Origin: Lophium mytilinum
Taxonomy: Eukaryota; Ascomycota; Dothideomycetes; Mytilinidiales; Mytilinidiaceae
Direction: 5' to 3'
NCBI GenBank assembly: GCA_010093605.1
Contig: MU004192.1
Coordinates: forward strand, 1,572,584-1,636,583
Length of the DNA stretch: 64,000 nucleotides
Part shown: in pieces, positions 12,861 to 25,474 of the stretch
Numbering within the stretch: position 1 is the stretch's first letter
Layout of the letters: each line of letters opens with the position of its first letter
Notes under the pieces: model-generated
Database searches by the model: none
What the model was told of the DNA's origin: nothing
What the model saw: only the letters and a program-made list of their open reading frames with translations
Program-made: the position numbers and the translations under genes

Positions 12861-13788
12861 ATGGTGCGCTTCGCGAACACTGTCAACATGGTCTCGAACC
12901 CGTACCCACCGCATAAGAACATCGCTCCGACTCACACCACCTGCGAGATTTGCGATCGCACCATCATGACCAAAGACTGGCGCGCCCACAAATCGTCCAA
13001 GAAGCATCGCGAGGTCGAGAAGAAGATCGCCGACGAGGAGAAAGCCAAGAATGAAGCCGCCAGCGCAGGCTGGGGCGCTGACTACACCGCTGAGCCGACT
13101 CCGGCAATGAGCGAGAACGGCTGCCGCAACTGCGGAGAGGAAGGTCACTTCGCGCGAGACTGCACTGCGCCAAAGAAGTCCGGCGGTGCTTGCCACAACT
13201 GCGGAAACGAAGGCCACTTCTCGAAAGATTGCACCGAACCAAAGAAGTCCAGCGGTGCTTGCCACAAGTGTGGCGAGGAGGGTCACTTCTCTCGCGAGTG
13301 TCCCCAAGGTGGTGGAGGAGGAGGATCTCGTACCTGTCGCAATTGCGAGCAAGAGGGACACATCGCCCGCGACTGCCCCGAGCCCCGTGTTGTGAAGTGC
13401 CGCAACTGCGATGCGGTCGGACATGTCGCGAGAGATTGCACCGAGAAGAAGGACTGGTCCAGGGTCAAGTGCAACAATTGTGGCAATAGTAAGTACTTCA
13501 ACACCTCGAGGCCTAATAAGCACTAACGTTAGTGTAGTGGGACACACCGTGAAGCGTTGCCCAGAGGAGATCAAAGAAGACAGCGGCTTTGGTGGTGGAT
13601 TTGGTGGCGCGTCCAGTGGATGGGGAGATGCCACCACTACGTCAGGTGGATGGGGAGATGCCTCGGGCGGTGCTGCCTCGACCGGCTGGGGTGATGCTAG
13701 TGCTCCTGTTGCTGATACTTCGAGCGCATGGGACACCGGCGAGGCACCCAAGGACAGTGCTCCAGTCGCCGACGACGGCGGCTGGTGA
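12861..13788 (+). CDS. Zinc-knuckle RNA/ssDNA-binding protein with U1-type finger (CNBP/Gis2-like)
   Basis: This is a predicted nucleic-acid-binding protein of 292 residues from exons 12861-13488 and 13538-13788. The 49-bp intron has a CACTAAC branch point. The start lies in a strong context (GCCATGG). An N-terminal C2H2 finger (C28, C31, H43, H49) resembles U1-type RNA-binding fingers. Six CCHC knuckles (CX2CX4HX4C) follow, the sixth being completed only by splicing (CNNCGNMGHTVKRC). The tail carries three GWGDA repeats plus SAWD and a terminal GGW. CNBP/Gis2 relatives act in translation and mRNA binding, but the leading finger and Trp-Gly tail are additions whose role is unknown. The long antisense ORF here is a shadow. 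Confidence 0.93.
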
Positions 13789-14561
13789 TTGCAGAAGATC
13801 TGCGGTCCAGCTCGATATCGACCACTCCAAGGCCCTACTATGTGGGCGCAGTGTTATGGCATGGGAGGTAGTATAGTGAGACGTCAATGGCGGATATGAT
13901 GCGAAGGAGGCACAGGGCGAGCTAGCATGTTCACTCTGACTGCAGCTTCTATTAAAAAGCAATCATTCGCTGCATCCAGCCTTTGCAGTTCCTCGTTATA
14001 AGCTGCGTACACCACTTGCCACCATCCGTGGTGGATCCTTCAAGGTGCACCAAATTCTGTGAGCATCATCCTATTTGAGCGGTAGACGTTTTCTGAAGAG
14101 CCCGTAGATTGTCATTTTTCCCCTTCTGTGCTACACCCTTGCTTGAGATAAGGTATGGCTTGGTAATTGAGTAGGTGGTCGTTCTAGCGTGTCGTGTGCA
14201 TCTTCGGGTGGTAGGTATGAGATTTGCAATCCACAAATTCACCAGCAGACCTCTCTCGCGTCACTCACTTACAAGACGACTGACACAGCTATACTCTTGA
14301 TCTCTCAGTATCTCGACGAAAGTTTTGGAGGATCTTGGGGGTAGCATGCATAAAGGCATGTATACCCACGCCTGTGGGATGAGGAATGTCCCACTTCATG
14401 CAAGCTAGCCTTTCGGGCGCAAAAGTATCATTCTCATCCCTCGCGCGCGTTCTGCAAAGTCTAGGCTTGCTATTCCTAGCCTCGACGCGTGTAGCCGACA
14501 TGTAGGTATATATGCGCAACCATCGGTCCTCCCCATGCACGCTATTCTCTCAATTTCAACC
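13789..14561. promoter_or_regulatory. Intergenic region with TATA box for the next gene
   Basis: There is no coding support. TATATAT at 14507-14513 lies about 50 bp before ATG 14562. A start site some 30 bp after it would fall beyond the earlier in-frame ATG at 14535, favouring 14562 as the true start. Confidence 0.55.
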
Positions 14562-16922
14562 ATGGCAGTAGCCTCCTGTTCTGGCATAGCTTTGCCTTCG
14601 CTTATACTTTTCTTTCTTTGTATCACTTCTACAAATGCAAACGCTGTTCACCGTCCACAGCGTTACCCTCATCGTGTCCTTTCCCCCCGAGAGGCGGCAA
14701 TCACTGTCATTCCGACACCGATTTTTTCGCCTGTTGATAACCTCCTTGGCGATGAGACGCGTTTGCTGGATGCCCTCAAGAGCTACTTTGACCATATTCG
14801 AGAACTTATCTTCACATCAACACCTTCGGGCTCGATTTTACAATCAAGTTCGGCTCCTACAACGTCGGAGGCATGGACTCCAACTTCCATGCCTTTAAGT
14901 ACCGTCGGCCCCACGAGCTCGGGTATCGTGGTTCTGGAGAACGTAACCACGACTGTGATTACTACGTTGACACCGAGCACTTCTCTCTTAATCGCAACTT
15001 CAGAACCAAGTTTCCCACCCTATGACTGGATCTTCCCAAGCCTTTCCACGGGCGTCGCTTCGGAAGTTGGCCCTCTATCTACAGCATCCTCAGGAGTTCC
15101 CATAATATCGACCAATTTTACCTCGAGTTACAATTCTACGGGGACGGCTCACTCAGAAGGTTTGCCGCTATCCACGGCCATTTCATCAGGGGTTCCCGTA
15201 GCATCAGCCAACTTCACATTGAGCTACGTCTCTAGCTACGCAACGATCTCAGGAAATGCCTACTCCGAAAACGGCACATTGGAGACATTCATACCTTCGC
15301 AAACACCTATTGCATCTGCTAGTGTCGGTACAAGTCCGATATGGGTCAACAGCACTACTTTCCTAGTCACTGCTACACCGACGTTCGTCACAGCAGCAAG
15401 TTCCGTCCTTCTATCTACGGCAGTATCTGGAGTCGCCGCAACCGATGGAAACAGCACGTTGCTCCCCGTCAACTCTACCAGCCCTTTCACCATCTATGCC
15501 AATATCACACTCGTCACTACTCTCGTAGAGACAATCATAGAGACGTCCGTTTTCGTCACGGATGTACCCCTTTCGACGGGACCGGTATCCGCTAGTGCAT
15601 CCTATCCCCTCGCCAACGTAACATTTGGAGGGCCCACAGCTACTGCGAACTCAGAAGTGGTGTCATATCTCATTTCAACGGAGCTGGCATCAACCAGCGC
15701 CTCCTCTTTCACGAGCTATGCAACCTTTGACGCGCCTAACTCTTCCGCTAGTTCTGAGTATTTGCCGTCTGTGAACTCTACTTTAGCTGGGCCGACCGCT
15801 TCCTCCTTCACGGCTCCTACCTCAGCCTTTTCTTTAATTCTAACATCTTCTGCTCTCTCCAGACCGAAGACGACTATCATCGTCACTAGTACACGAATCC
15901 TCACTTCAGAAATAGAAAAGCCCAGCTCGTCGGCATCCACGTCTTCCCGCCCTAACACATCTGCACCGCTTTCGCCATCTCGCTCCTCCAGCGTCTCTTC
16001 CCCCCGCTCAAGCTCAAGCTCCAGTTCATCAACCTCAACCCGCACTAGCTCTACACTCTCAACCTCTACGCTTTCCATCTCTATCCGCCCAAGCTCCAGT
16101 CTGTCAGCATCAGTGCGAACCAGTTCAACCCGCTCAACCTCCATCCTATCAACCTCTACTCTTGCAAGCTCCACGACATCCTCCCTCCGCACCCCACCCA
16201 CCCCCTCTCGTACCTCCACCTCCTCTTCCTCGTCCCCCTCCCCAATCATCACCTTCCCCCCCACCGCCCTGATCCCCCTACGTACCCTCTGCCGCTCCCC
16301 CTCCGTCACAACCGTCGACCTCCCCCTCATTTCCCTCTTCTACGGCTCCTCCGCCTACCCCTCCCTCCAACCCTTCCCCGGCTGCGTCGCCGCCAACACC
16401 GTCCAAGCACGCACCGCCCCCGGGCTACTAAACTGCACCGCACTGGGCCGGGAAGTGCAGACATGCCAATCCCTCGGAAAGCGCGTGCTGCTCAGCCTAA
16501 CCGGCGCCACGGCCGAAGAAAACGGGAACTCGACCGTGTTCCCCCGCGTTTCTGCGCCTGGAAGAGGCTCTATAAGACCGGTGCCGGATCGCGCCCCTGC
16601 AACGCCAGTGCACCAGCCGAACCTCTTTACGAACGCGGAGCAGGCGAGCCAGTTCGCGGCGACGCTGTGGTCGCTGTTTGGGGCGGGGAGTGTGGAGCGG
16701 TCGGAGCTGCGGCCGCTGGGGCCGGATGCGCAGGGGCTGGCGGTGCTGCATCGGCCTTTGGGGGAAGAGGTGGTGGTGGATGGGTTTGATGTGCAGCTGC
16801 CGGAGGAGTGGCAGCAGACGGATGAGGAGGCGCTGTTTAGAGTGATGGTGGCGCGATTGAAGCAGTTGGCAGGGCAAGAGGTTTCGAAGGATTATACGGT
16901 CCTTGGGCCTAATTTTGTTTGA
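14562..16922 (+). CDS. Secreted Ser/Thr-rich protein with degenerate GH18-like C-terminus
   Basis: This is a predicted cell-surface or secreted protein of 786 residues in one exon. A signal peptide covers roughly residues 1-28, with the hydrophobic stretch LPSLILFFLCI. Residues 60-560 are a Ser/Thr-rich stalk that is probably O-glycosylated, with many N-x-S/T sites. From about residue 570 the sequence resembles a class III (GH18) chitinase: SLFYGSS, LLNCTALGREVQTCQ, KRVLLSLTGA, ATLWSLFGAG and VVDGFD. The family's DxxDxDxE motif reads DGFDVQLP here, so the third Asp and the catalytic Glu are absent, and the protein stops about 45 residues later without the remaining barrel. It is therefore probably not an active chitinase. 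A sugar-binding or wall-anchoring role is a guess. Confidence 0.75.
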   Translation: MAVASCSGIALPSLILFFLCITSTNANAVHRPQRYPHRVLSPREAAITVIPTPIFSPVDNLLGDETRLLDALKSYFDHIRELIFTSTPSGSILQSSSAPTTSEAWTPTSMPLSTVGPTSSGIVVLENVTTTVITTLTPSTSLLIATSEPSFPPYDWIFPSLSTGVASEVGPLSTASSGVPIISTNFTSSYNSTGTAHSEGLPLSTAISSGVPVASANFTLSYVSSYATISGNAYSENGTLETFIPSQTPIASASVGTSPIWVNSTTFLVTATPTFVTAASSVLLSTAVSGVAATDGNSTLLPVNSTSPFTIYANITLVTTLVETIIETSVFVTDVPLSTGPVSASASYPLANVTFGGPTATANSEVVSYLISTELASTSASSFTSYATFDAPNSSASSEYLPSVNSTLAGPTASSFTAPTSAFSLILTSSALSRPKTTIIVTSTRILTSEIEKPSSSASTSSRPNTSAPLSPSRSSSVSSPRSSSSSSSSTSTRTSSTLSTSTLSISIRPSSSLSASVRTSSTRSTSILSTSTLASSTTSSLRTPPTPSRTSTSSSSSPSPIITFPPTALIPLRTLCRSPSVTTVDLPLISLFYGSSAYPSLQPFPGCVAANTVQARTAPGLLNCTALGREVQTCQSLGKRVLLSLTGATAEENGNSTVFPRVSAPGRGSIRPVPDRAPATPVHQPNLFTNAEQASQFAATLWSLFGAGSVERSELRPLGPDAQGLAVLHRPLGEEVVVDGFDVQLPEEWQQTDEEALFRVMVARLKQLAGQEVSKDYTVLGPNFV

Positions 16923-17196
16923 GGGGGTTAGAGTGATGGATTTTTGAAAAGGATTTCGTAGAACACGGTTTTGGGTGATAGGATTTTGGGGATGGGTTTC
17001 AGATTAAGTACGTATCCATAGGTGGAAAGATTTTAGTGGACGGGGTTGACTAGATTTTATTGATTCTACCGGACTTTCAAATGGAACCTGATAACACGTG
17101 GTTTCAACCAATATAAGTTGTGATCCAGTTGGAATTGAGGGGGTGTTTGTATAATCTATTGTGAGGTTTCATGACTGGCAACTTCGTGCAAGGATA

Positions 17197-18338
17197 TCAC
17201 GAATCATCCTCAGAATGATCTACCTCATCATCCTCGAGAGCATCCTCGACTTCGTCGCCCTCGTCTCCTTCCTCAAATACGAAGGGCACGAATCTGAAAT
17301 CCACAAAGCTGACTTTGCCGGCCTCAACTTCGATCATGAATTGTAGACTCAAAACACCCTGTGCATCACCTCTCACACTTACTTTTGTAGCCACCGCCAT
17401 GGCTCTGGCGGCCTTCTGAATCATGTCAAACTTGTAAGAGTTTACCACTTTAGCGGTGGGATCGGCAAGCTGGAATGTCTCTAATAGTAACGAGGGGGAC
17501 GTATCAGACTGAGTAGTGTTTGTTGCGGTGGGAGCAAAGGTAGTGGCTTTTGAGTTATTGAACTCAACTCTGGCAGATCCTAGGGATCCGCTGGCACTGA
17601 GTGCTAAGTATGGTTTCCCATCCTGCATCCGCGCTACGAGCGTAAGTCGGGTGGGTGAAGTCGAAGCCAGCTCCGTGATAGCGTCATGTAGCCAGCTGGC
17701 GCGCATGATGATTTTCAAGGCAAGATCTTTGCGAGAGAATGGAATGTCAGTTGCGAAGGCAGGTTCATAGGTCGTGAGCTCGCAGGTGGTAGTTATGGAG
17801 GCCTCCTCGAGAACCACGGAAAGAGGGGATCCAGAAGCGTCGTATCCCAAGCGACAGACGTGGTTCATGCCCAAGACGTTAGACGAGAATGCCGTAGAGG
17901 GTGCAGTATGGTTATCTCGGGCCCATGGTGGCCGGTTGGTGTTCGGGTCGGTGAGACCAAATATCTGGAGAGTTTCGAGGAGGGAAGGGAGAGATATCTG
18001 AAAGATTGGTTGATCAACTCCAGTGGCGTCAGAGTCTAGCGAATTTGGAGTAGAAGGGCGAGCGGTTGTATGATTGTACGCGTAGCTGGTGAAAAGAGAC
18101 TTTTCAAGAAAGCAGAGCCCTAGAGTCTGGTCAGTCAGGTGGTCTGATTAGCGACTGCTGGGGACAACATACCCTCCATGACACTTGACTCTTCCACACT
18201 GAATCTGAGCCCCTCTTCCGAGATGTGGACCTGTGCCTTGTCTGCAAAGCCGATACATCGAAGGAGTAAGAAAAGCTGTCTGGCCGACGCTGATACGGCG
18301 CTGAATATGGGCCCCTCTTCCACACCACGGTCCGACAT
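17197..18338 (-). CDS. rad1: Rad1 subunit of the 9-1-1 DNA damage checkpoint clamp
   Basis: Rad1 forms the PCNA-like 9-1-1 ring with Rad9 and Hus1, which is loaded at damaged DNA to activate the ATR-type checkpoint kinase. Two exons, 18338-18173 and 18119-17197, give 362 residues. The 53-bp intron starts GTATGT; of several candidate acceptors only CTCTAG restores the family sequence VMEGLCFLEKSLFTSY. The N-terminus (FSAVSASARQLFLLLRCIGF, HISEEGLRFSVEES) and the core strands (VVLEEASITTTCEL) are typical of Rad1/Rec1. The tail is strongly acidic (EDALEDDEVDHSEDDS), as in many fungal orthologues. It lies 122 bp downstream of the ost5 stop on the same strand. Confidence 0.9.
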
Positions 18339-18460
18339 GTTGTCAAGCAGTAGTCGCAGAAGTGCACTGGTAAGGTGGAAGATCTTTATAGCATTTCCCA
18401 GACGTAGACTACAGATGAAACCTGGACGCCGCGCTGCCTGACGGACGGATGAAAGAGTTT

Positions 18461-18795
18461 TTAGACGTAGACACCGACGGCGCAAATCATGTATACCGCA
18501 CCGAAACTGGCGATGTTAGCATCGATCGAGCATCAATCGAGGCGCAAGATTTACCCAAATGCAAGAGATGCAGGAACACCAAGCACAGGTAGAGTGACAA
18601 TTGACCGGTCTGGATATATTAGCTGGGTCTGAAGCTACGAGGCTTGCTGTACGCACTCAGTCCGAAGACGCCTGTCAGGATGAAGGCCGTGAAGAGCAGA
18701 ACGGCTCCCACGACGAATTGCGAGTCCTTGGAGACGGCGGGCTGGTATGGCGAGGCAGAGGCGGCCTCCCAGATGTCGTGCAGCGGCGAAGACAT
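18461..18795 (-). CDS. ost5: Ost5 subunit of the oligosaccharyltransferase complex
   Basis: This small membrane subunit belongs to the ER complex that transfers N-glycans to nascent proteins. Three exons were assembled: 18795-18657, 18609-18555 and 18506-18461. The introns are 47 and 48 bp, and the exons sum to 80 codons (79 residues). The product has two membrane spans, FVVGAVLLFTAFILTGVFGL and SLAFGFGAVYMICAVGVYV, separated by NRSIVTLPVLGVPA, matching the Ost5/TMEM258 plan. Only the first exon appears as an open frame; the rest becomes visible only after splicing, so an automatic caller could miss the gene. It is divergent from gcn5 across 227 bp. Confidence 0.9.
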
Positions 18796-19022
18796 GGAGC
18801 GGAGGGGTGGACGTAGACGAAAGGTGTTGAATTGGGAGGTGTAGTCGGTGTAGTTCGATATATGTAGAATAGTCCACGCTGGCCTCACCGCGCGCCTGCC
18901 GAACGCCGCGACGCGTTTGCCAAGCCCGACATTCTTCCGATCAACACCTTCCTCCGAGTGCTCCCAACTTTGGAAGTGAATGTACAGTGAGCAAATCCCG
19001 TGACCGCTTCACTCGCAACACC

Positions 19023-20469
<1,447 letters not shown>

Positions 20470-21022
20470 ACTTTCAGCTGTGTGGCGAATTCGCCTCTCA
20501 TTTTTCTGAGGGACCTTTTTGGACCAACGCTGCTTGTATGAGGGTCGAACCTGGTTTTCTTCATTCTCTCCCCCTCCTCGGGTGACAGCGTTACTGACTT
20601 TTTGAAGCATTTGGAGTCGGAACTGGGCGGCAAGTAGCAGCAACGACATTTGTTTGCTGGCGGTTTCGCATGTGTACTCTTTGAGACGATGAGGCGTTGG
20701 GTTGGGTATAGGAGTCCTGGGTGAGTAGGCCATCTGGGTTCTCGGGAGTTAACAGTTACACGCGCGATACCCATAGGACCCAATCGATAGAGGCATTCGG
20801 AATTTTACGTGCTTTCCGGCGTCTTACTAAAGGTTTTCGCACACTAGGTTGTCACTGCTTGGGGTGCCCCCACATTCTTTCAAAACTCTAGCTATGATAT
20901 AAAGTTACGGCGGTGTGAATTAAACCCCCTTACTAACGTTCGTGTACCTAGCACTAGGGGCCCCCTGACAGTGGATTGGAGCGGCCAAGAGTAGTGTCAT
21001 GACGACGAGATTTCTCCGTCTC
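20470..21022. other. Convergent intergenic region
   Basis: This holds the 3' flanks of gcn5 and the P450 gene. If gcn5 has a last small exon it must lie here, but no acceptor is convincing. Nothing else was recognised. Confidence 0.5.
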
Positions 21023-22775
21023 TCAAGACACCATTCCGTTCTTATCCACTTTCACATTGCCCCATGAATATCCATCCCGCTGAGCTGCTTCCCATTCCTG
21101 ACGAATGATTTTCTCCCGCTGCGGGCTACGTGGGATGAAACGAAGTCTGAATGGCTTCGGCACAACAATGGTTCCTTCTTCAAAAGCATCATCGGAATTG
21201 TCAAGCTCCTCTTCTTTCCTGTCGGGCCCCAAAGCAGGCCGTACTTCAAACGCCCACAGAATCTTGGCCATGGTAATGAATACGCTATTCTCAGCAAGAT
21301 GCATACCAGGACAAATGCGCCGACCAGCACCAAATCCGAAATGGTCCCTTTGCGATGGGTCCGGCATCGCCGCGTACGCGCCTGCGCGAAGCGTGTGGTC
21401 CATGTACCTCTCGGGACGAAAAGCATATGGCTCCTCATATCGATCGTCGAAGTGGACGACACTCATTACTAACGCTATAATCGTGTCTTTGGGGATAAAG
21501 AGGTCCTTGTATACAACGTCAGCGGTGCTATAATGGGCAGCACCGATCGTGGCAACCGGCCGCATTCGAAATATCTCTTTCACGATCGCGCGGACGTATT
21601 GCAAGTTTGGCTCGTCGTTGAAGTTTGGAGTTCGCTCTTCGCCGACAACCTTTGTGAGCTGCTCGTTTGCGATCTTTTGGGCTTGAAAATTGACGGCAAG
21701 AAGTTTTAGGCCGCTGTTGATTGAGGATGCTGTGGTCTCGGATCCAGCTTCGATAAGTGCTGATGCATTCTTAGTCTGCAGTACGGCGTACTTAGTCTCG
21801 TAATCATCCAAACTTACTGCCAGCAATCCATGCCCCTTGTTCGGGAGTCAGCCCCTGCTTCTCGAGATCGATGTCAGAAACTTGCTTCACGAAACACTCC
21901 GGGGCTTTCCCGTTTTTGATATCGCTTTGAAGCTCTTCCCATAGACCAAGCCAGATGTTTGCTTGGTTCTTATGGTATCGGAGGGCGCGTCCACGCCACG
22001 TCTGCATCCAGGTAGGTAACTTTGCAAGAATCGGAAACATATCCGCAAAAAATGCTCCCGGTATTGCTAGCATGGACAACTCGTTCATTACCTGGTAGAC
22101 CTCTTTGATATGCTTGGCGCCCTGCAACAAGGTTAAACTAGGTTAGGTTCGCGCTTTGAAAGTGCGACGAAACGGACGACTTACCCAAGAAGCAACCCTC
22201 TTCCCATACGTACTTGTCATAACGACGCTGGTTGTGTATCTCCTGGTATGCGCATAGAACTCCGCGCCGCTCTTGTTGTCCGTCAAGTAGTCCCACAGCA
22301 GCTGCTTCGCCTCGAACTCCTGGCTTGGCTTGAACGTATCCGATACCTTTGGTGTCAGTAGCTTGTGCACAACACTCCGCACCGTTCGCCATCTCGGCGT
22401 GTACGGCATCACAATCGTGCGCATGCCGCCGGAGACTAGCTCGTTGAGCACTGGCATCGGTGGCCGGCTGGAGGTGGACGCGGATTGCTTATCCATGATT
22501 TCTTTGACGGCAGCGGCGCTGCATACCATGGCCCAATTGTGGCCGCCCAGGGAAAGGGAGAAGACGTCGCCGTATTGTTTGGCCCATTGTCGAAGTTGCT
22601 TCTGCGGGTGGGCGTCGAGTTGGAGGGTGTTGCCGACGAGTGGCCAACCGTGTGGACCGGGAGGTAAACGGAGGCCTTTGGGGACTGTAGTTGCGCTTCT
22701 AGTTCTCAACACGAGGAAGAGAACGGATAGGAGGCCAATTGCAGGGATGAAAAGGGAGAGGTTGGTGAGTGCCAT
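21023..22775 (-). CDS. Cytochrome P450 monooxygenase (microsomal)
   Basis: This is a haem monooxygenase, probably ER-anchored by an N-terminal span (residues about 5-25, LSLFIPAIGLLSVLFLVL). Exons 22775-22185, 22121-21818 and 21759-21023 give 543 residues. The second acceptor was chosen because it restores WIAGTLIEAGSETTASS, the I-helix oxygen-binding motif. Other hallmarks are the proline-rich LPPGPHGWPLVGN, the K-helix KEIFRMRP, the FRPERY motif and the haem loop FGFGAGRRICPG. The general type is that of fungal secondary-metabolite P450s such as O-methylsterigmatocystin oxidoreductase-like enzymes. The substrate cannot be read from sequence. It neighbours an aldo-keto reductase on the same strand. 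Confidence 0.92.
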
Positions 22776-23371
22776 TTTAAAAGGTCGAGAGACGGAACGC
22801 GAGCGTGGTTGAAGAGGTATACTATGGAGATTTCTGTACTAATTGTCTTTATACTCGATAAAGCTAAGGTATTTTTGACGCACATGTTCTGGGTAGAGTA
22901 GCTGGTATTATGGGAGGGGAAGCTTGCCGAGTTGAGGATGCCTGCAGGAATAGTCCGACGCACGACCGGCACGTAGCTGACAGATGCTCTTGCGACGTGT
23001 GAAGTGGTGACGTTGGATCCGTAGAATCGATTGGTCACATTAGAATACCATGTCACAGCTCAATCGATTCTAGTCCCACCTATACACTCTACCGCTTCTC
23101 TTACTCACGCCGTCCAGCCTATGGCATCACTCTTTTAGATCGCCTTAGTTCATAGGTATGAGCAATTTGAAGCCAGCTTGATTTCCAAAGCTTTCCATTG
23201 TGTGTTACGTCTTGCTAGGTTGCAGGGGCTCTCAGCAATAGGGAGCGATTCAACCTTTACCTTTCTGGTTGGCAAGGTAAAATGTGATCTATTATAGTGC
23301 TTGCAATGAAGTGGCTCTCTATTCAGATCACGGAATCTGACAAACTCATATTCTGTGAAGCTACGGAACTC
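22776..23371. promoter_or_regulatory. P450 promoter / AKR 3' flank
   Basis: No gene is seen here. The segment serves as the upstream region of the P450 and the downstream region of the aldo-keto reductase. Confidence 0.5.
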
Positions 23372-24441
23372 TCAAACTTGGTACGTATAATCCAAGTTCC
23401 CATGCCATGGGTTAGCTGCGGTAGGTTTGACCAATAGCCACGCCTCGTCCAACGCCTCTACAACTGCCTGTGGCAAAGGACCCTTTTTCAGATCTTGGAC
23501 GTTGCTCTCCAACTGCTTGAAGCTGCTGACGCCAATGATGATACCGTCCTTCCCGGGAGGGAACGCCTTCAGTGCCGAATGATGCACACACCATCGCAGG
23601 GCGGTCTCAGCCATGGTCAGTCCATGCCCCTCAACCACCGGCTCTAGGAGCTGGATTGCCTCAAAGGTCGCATCTTTGAGGTATCGCGCGCGGTACATCG
23701 CTCCCATTCCACCACCTTCGGCATCGCTGAATCGGCCTTTGAGTGGAACTTCAGCTTTGTCGTATTTCTTTGCAAGCATGCCCCCAGCAAGAGGGTTGAA
23801 GATGACGATATCTAAACCGAAACGGCGGCAGCACGGTATCAATTCAGTCTCAATCGTTCGGGCTACGGGCGCGGTATCAGCGAGCTGCTTCTTATGTTGC
23901 CGAGAATATGTTACTCACTGATTGCATTATAACATCCTTGATAGATGGACGGCCGTACCCAGCCCCGTTCAATACAAATCGTCACCGCCTCTGCCACCTC
24001 AAACGCAGAGAAGTTGCTAAGACCGAGTTTCTTGAACTTCCCCTCCTTGTACAGCTCGTTCACAGCCCCCAAAGTTTCTGTAATCGGGACGCTCCGGTCT
24101 GCGGCGTGAAGATACCATATATCAACCGAGTCTGTTTTCAGCTCTTGAAGTGACTTGTTGGCCATTGCTTTCACAGTCTCTGCCTTGAACATTCCGGGCT
24201 GGATAGGGTACCATTTCGTGGCCATCTTGAGTCCTCTTTCTTTCCACCCGGCCTCCGCAGTGAAGGCTTCTTGCTGACCGTGAATGTAGAGCCGAGCAGT
24301 ATCGGCTTCATCGAAGCCTTGATCTTGGAAGTAGTCGAGGCATTTCTTGAAGTCGTCTAGCTTGTCGATTCGAGCTCCCGGGCCGCCGGGTGGGCCGAAG
24401 GTCATCAGCCCAAGAATTGCTCTCGGCGCAGGTGTAGACAT
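23372..24441 (-). CDS. Aldo-keto reductase, AKR7 (aflatoxin aldehyde reductase) type
   Basis: This is a predicted NADPH-dependent aldehyde reductase of 337 residues. Exons are 24441-23919 and 23862-23372, joined by a 56-bp GTGAGT intron that restores YNAITRTIETELIPC. The catalytic set is visible: Asp and Tyr in DEADTARLY, Lys in MATKW and His in WYLHAAD. Further AKR7 features are LGLSNFSAFEVAE, NPLAGGMLAKKY and the C-terminal cofactor segment GIIIGVSSFKQLESN. AKR7 enzymes reduce dialdehydes and small aldehydes. The neighbourhood suggests it works on a metabolite shared with the P450 and the alcohol dehydrogenase. Confidence 0.93.
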
Positions 24442-25474
24442 ATTGGAAAGTTGAGTTAAAGTCTGAAGCTGCTGAGTGAGCTATAGGGGGATGTTGATAC
24501 TAGTATTCTTTGGAACGAGGATAATGATAGAGAAAGAACCCTGGCCCATTCTGAGTGGCGCAATACAGTTCATTGACCGTGAATTCCATGACTTTACAAT
24601 CGTTCTGTAATGACTAGCTAAAGCCGGCTGGTAAAGACGCATGTATGAGCACGATCTTGAGGCCGAGGGTATCTCCGCACATTGGGTATGGATTTCTGAA
24701 GAGCGATGTCTTCCATAGTGGTGTTGTAGGTGGGTGGATGGTGCTCCTGGCGCGGATAGGTGGAGATCTTGTCTCCTTCCGGCCTGTCAATTACCTACGA
24801 ATTGATTCAATCTGTCCAAATCAACCTCAAGCCCTTCTAGAATACCTCTGGTATGTCATGTGGCGTATTAGGTAACGGATCAGCAAATTACTCCATCTTG
24901 ATCTCTGTAGATAATAAAGTCCACCGCTTTTGGTCCTTCAATAGCGCTAACCAAAAGTGGAAGAGCAAGTCAACTTTTTCTGACAAGGCAGTTGAGGACA
25001 GCGCCGATGTATAAGCCTTCATGCTGACATGGCAAATGAAGCTGTCATGAAGCTCTAAGACCCTCCCGTTTTTCCAAACCCCGCGTCTAGATGGTGACGC
25101 CTAAATTTAGAGGCTTTCGCGTGCTTGGATCTTCCTACTGATTCCGCATCTGTATCGACACAAGCTAATAGCTGAGAATGCTGCACAAATCTCTTATCGA
25201 GCGTTTCGCTCACTCCTTAATCTAGAAAGGGATAATGCAACTTCCTGAACATAACTCGGAAGACGACTTTTAGAGAACTAGACATCATTAATCAACGTCT
25301 TTTGGGCAAGCCTTGTCCGCTATAGTGCGTTTTCCTTTATATTTATCGATTATTTAGTCTCCGCCTAGGCTTAATCCTTGCGGAAGCAGAACCATTCCGT
25401 AAACTCTTCTTCCTACGTTTAAAGATCTATACCATCCAATCTAGCAAGAACGTTGGCTGCGGAAGATTTCAAAC
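24442..25474. promoter_or_regulatory. Divergent promoter region between AKR and ADH
   Basis: About 1 kb lies between two outward-facing genes. I found no full bZIP palindrome (TGACGTCA, TTACGTAA or TGACTCA); only half-site-like TGACG/TGAGT pieces occur. No gene is seen. Confidence 0.5.

Noticed and set aside
12810-13751. 313-codon minus-strand ORF
   Set aside because: It is the antisense shadow of the zinc-knuckle gene and has alanine/valine-rich low complexity.
15716-16330. 204-codon minus-strand ORF rich in V, E and R
   Set aside because: It is antisense to the Ser/Thr-rich stalk, where serine codons read as such patterns.
20535-20640. Minus-strand B-box-like GGTTCGACCC
   Set aside because: No A box or cloverleaf is present; it is a chance match in the gcn5 3' flank.
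21023-24441. Aflatoxin/sterigmatocystin-type cluster based on the P450 and AKR7
   Set aside because: No polyketide synthase or AflR-type regulator is present, and both families are widespread in fungi.
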